A DNA stretch of 6,439 bases from Bacteroidales bacterium (GTDB taxonomy: Bacteria > Bacteroidota > Bacteroidia > Bacteroidales > VadinHA17): assembly GCA_013314865.1 (NCBI GenBank), contig JABUEV010000149.1, positions 1 through 6,439 of the forward strand, given 5' to 3'. Position numbers and translations under genes: made by a program. The notes under the pieces are model-generated. The model did not search any database, had not been told where the DNA came from, and saw only the letters and a list, made by a program, of their open reading frames with translations. Below, piece after piece: positions 6,404 through 6,439 of this stretch (its first letter is position 1; every line of letters starts with the position of its first letter).

Positions 6404-6439
6404 CCGGCTCTGTTTTCTGACGGAAACCTGTCCTTTTAT

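Noticed and set aside
6398..6439. Minus-strand open reading GQVSVRKQSRA-stop at the window edge, possibly the tail of an upstream gene
   Set aside because: Only 13 codons are visible and another frame is also open here, so a partial gene cannot be supported.
1..6439. CRISPR array, tRNA/rRNA, insertion sequence ends, transposase or phage genes
   Set aside because: Looked for on both strands by eye; no spaced repeats, cloverleaf-like segments, terminal inverted repeats or transposase motifs were seen.

Overview
The window reads as chromosomal DNA of a Bacteroidota bacterium, probably a Bacteroidales-like or related carbohydrate-degrading lineage. Three things point there. There are two predicted exported lipoproteins with short lipoboxes followed by small or polar residues. 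Most starts lack a Shine-Dalgarno sequence. One stretch, TTG-N20-TAACTTTG upstream of position 2217, fits the Bacteroidota -33/-7 promoter consensus (TTTG / TAnnTTTG) exactly. Spot counts put the glycoside hydrolase near 47-50% G+C and the 2.2-3.4 kb segment near 38-43%.

Layout: (1) 1-1041, minus strand: the first 347 residues of a lipoprotein amidohydrolase of the N-acyl-D-amino-acid deacylase type, cut by the window edge. (2) 1042-1149: a short divergent intergenic region with an ATGAATA-TT-TATTCAT palindrome. (3) 1150-1893, plus: a complete DUF169 (COG2043) protein with a cysteine-rich N-terminal half. (4) 1896-2057, plus: a 53-codon piece that looks like the C-terminal tail of a DUF4143-type AAA ATPase without its body, interpreted as a gene remnant, followed by a weak hairpin. 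(5) 2109-3387, plus: a recognisable promoter, then two overlapping genes, a DUF1801/YdhG-like (frataxin-fold) protein and a GNAT acetyltransferase fused to a thioredoxin-like YoaP-type C-terminal domain carrying CxxxC. (6) 3388-3509: a convergent intergenic region with an AT-rich inverted repeat. (7) 3510-6347, minus: a 945-residue exported lipoprotein of glycoside hydrolase family 2 with both catalytic glutamates and an extra C-terminal Rossmann/GATase1-like domain. (8) 6348-6439: upstream DNA of that gene, possibly including the last codons of another minus-strand gene.

The genes do not form one pathway. The two minus-strand lipoproteins look like envelope-located scavenging enzymes (N-acyl amino acids; plant or host glycans). 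The plus-strand genes are small cytoplasmic accessory functions. The two-gene operon at 2217-3387 is the most coherent unit, pairing a possible iron-handling protein with a redox-motif acetyltransferase. I see no CRISPR array, complete mobile element, tRNA or rRNA. Nothing here amounts to a clearly new system; the best leads are the remnant at 1896-2057, the operon and the cysteine cluster of the DUF169 protein.
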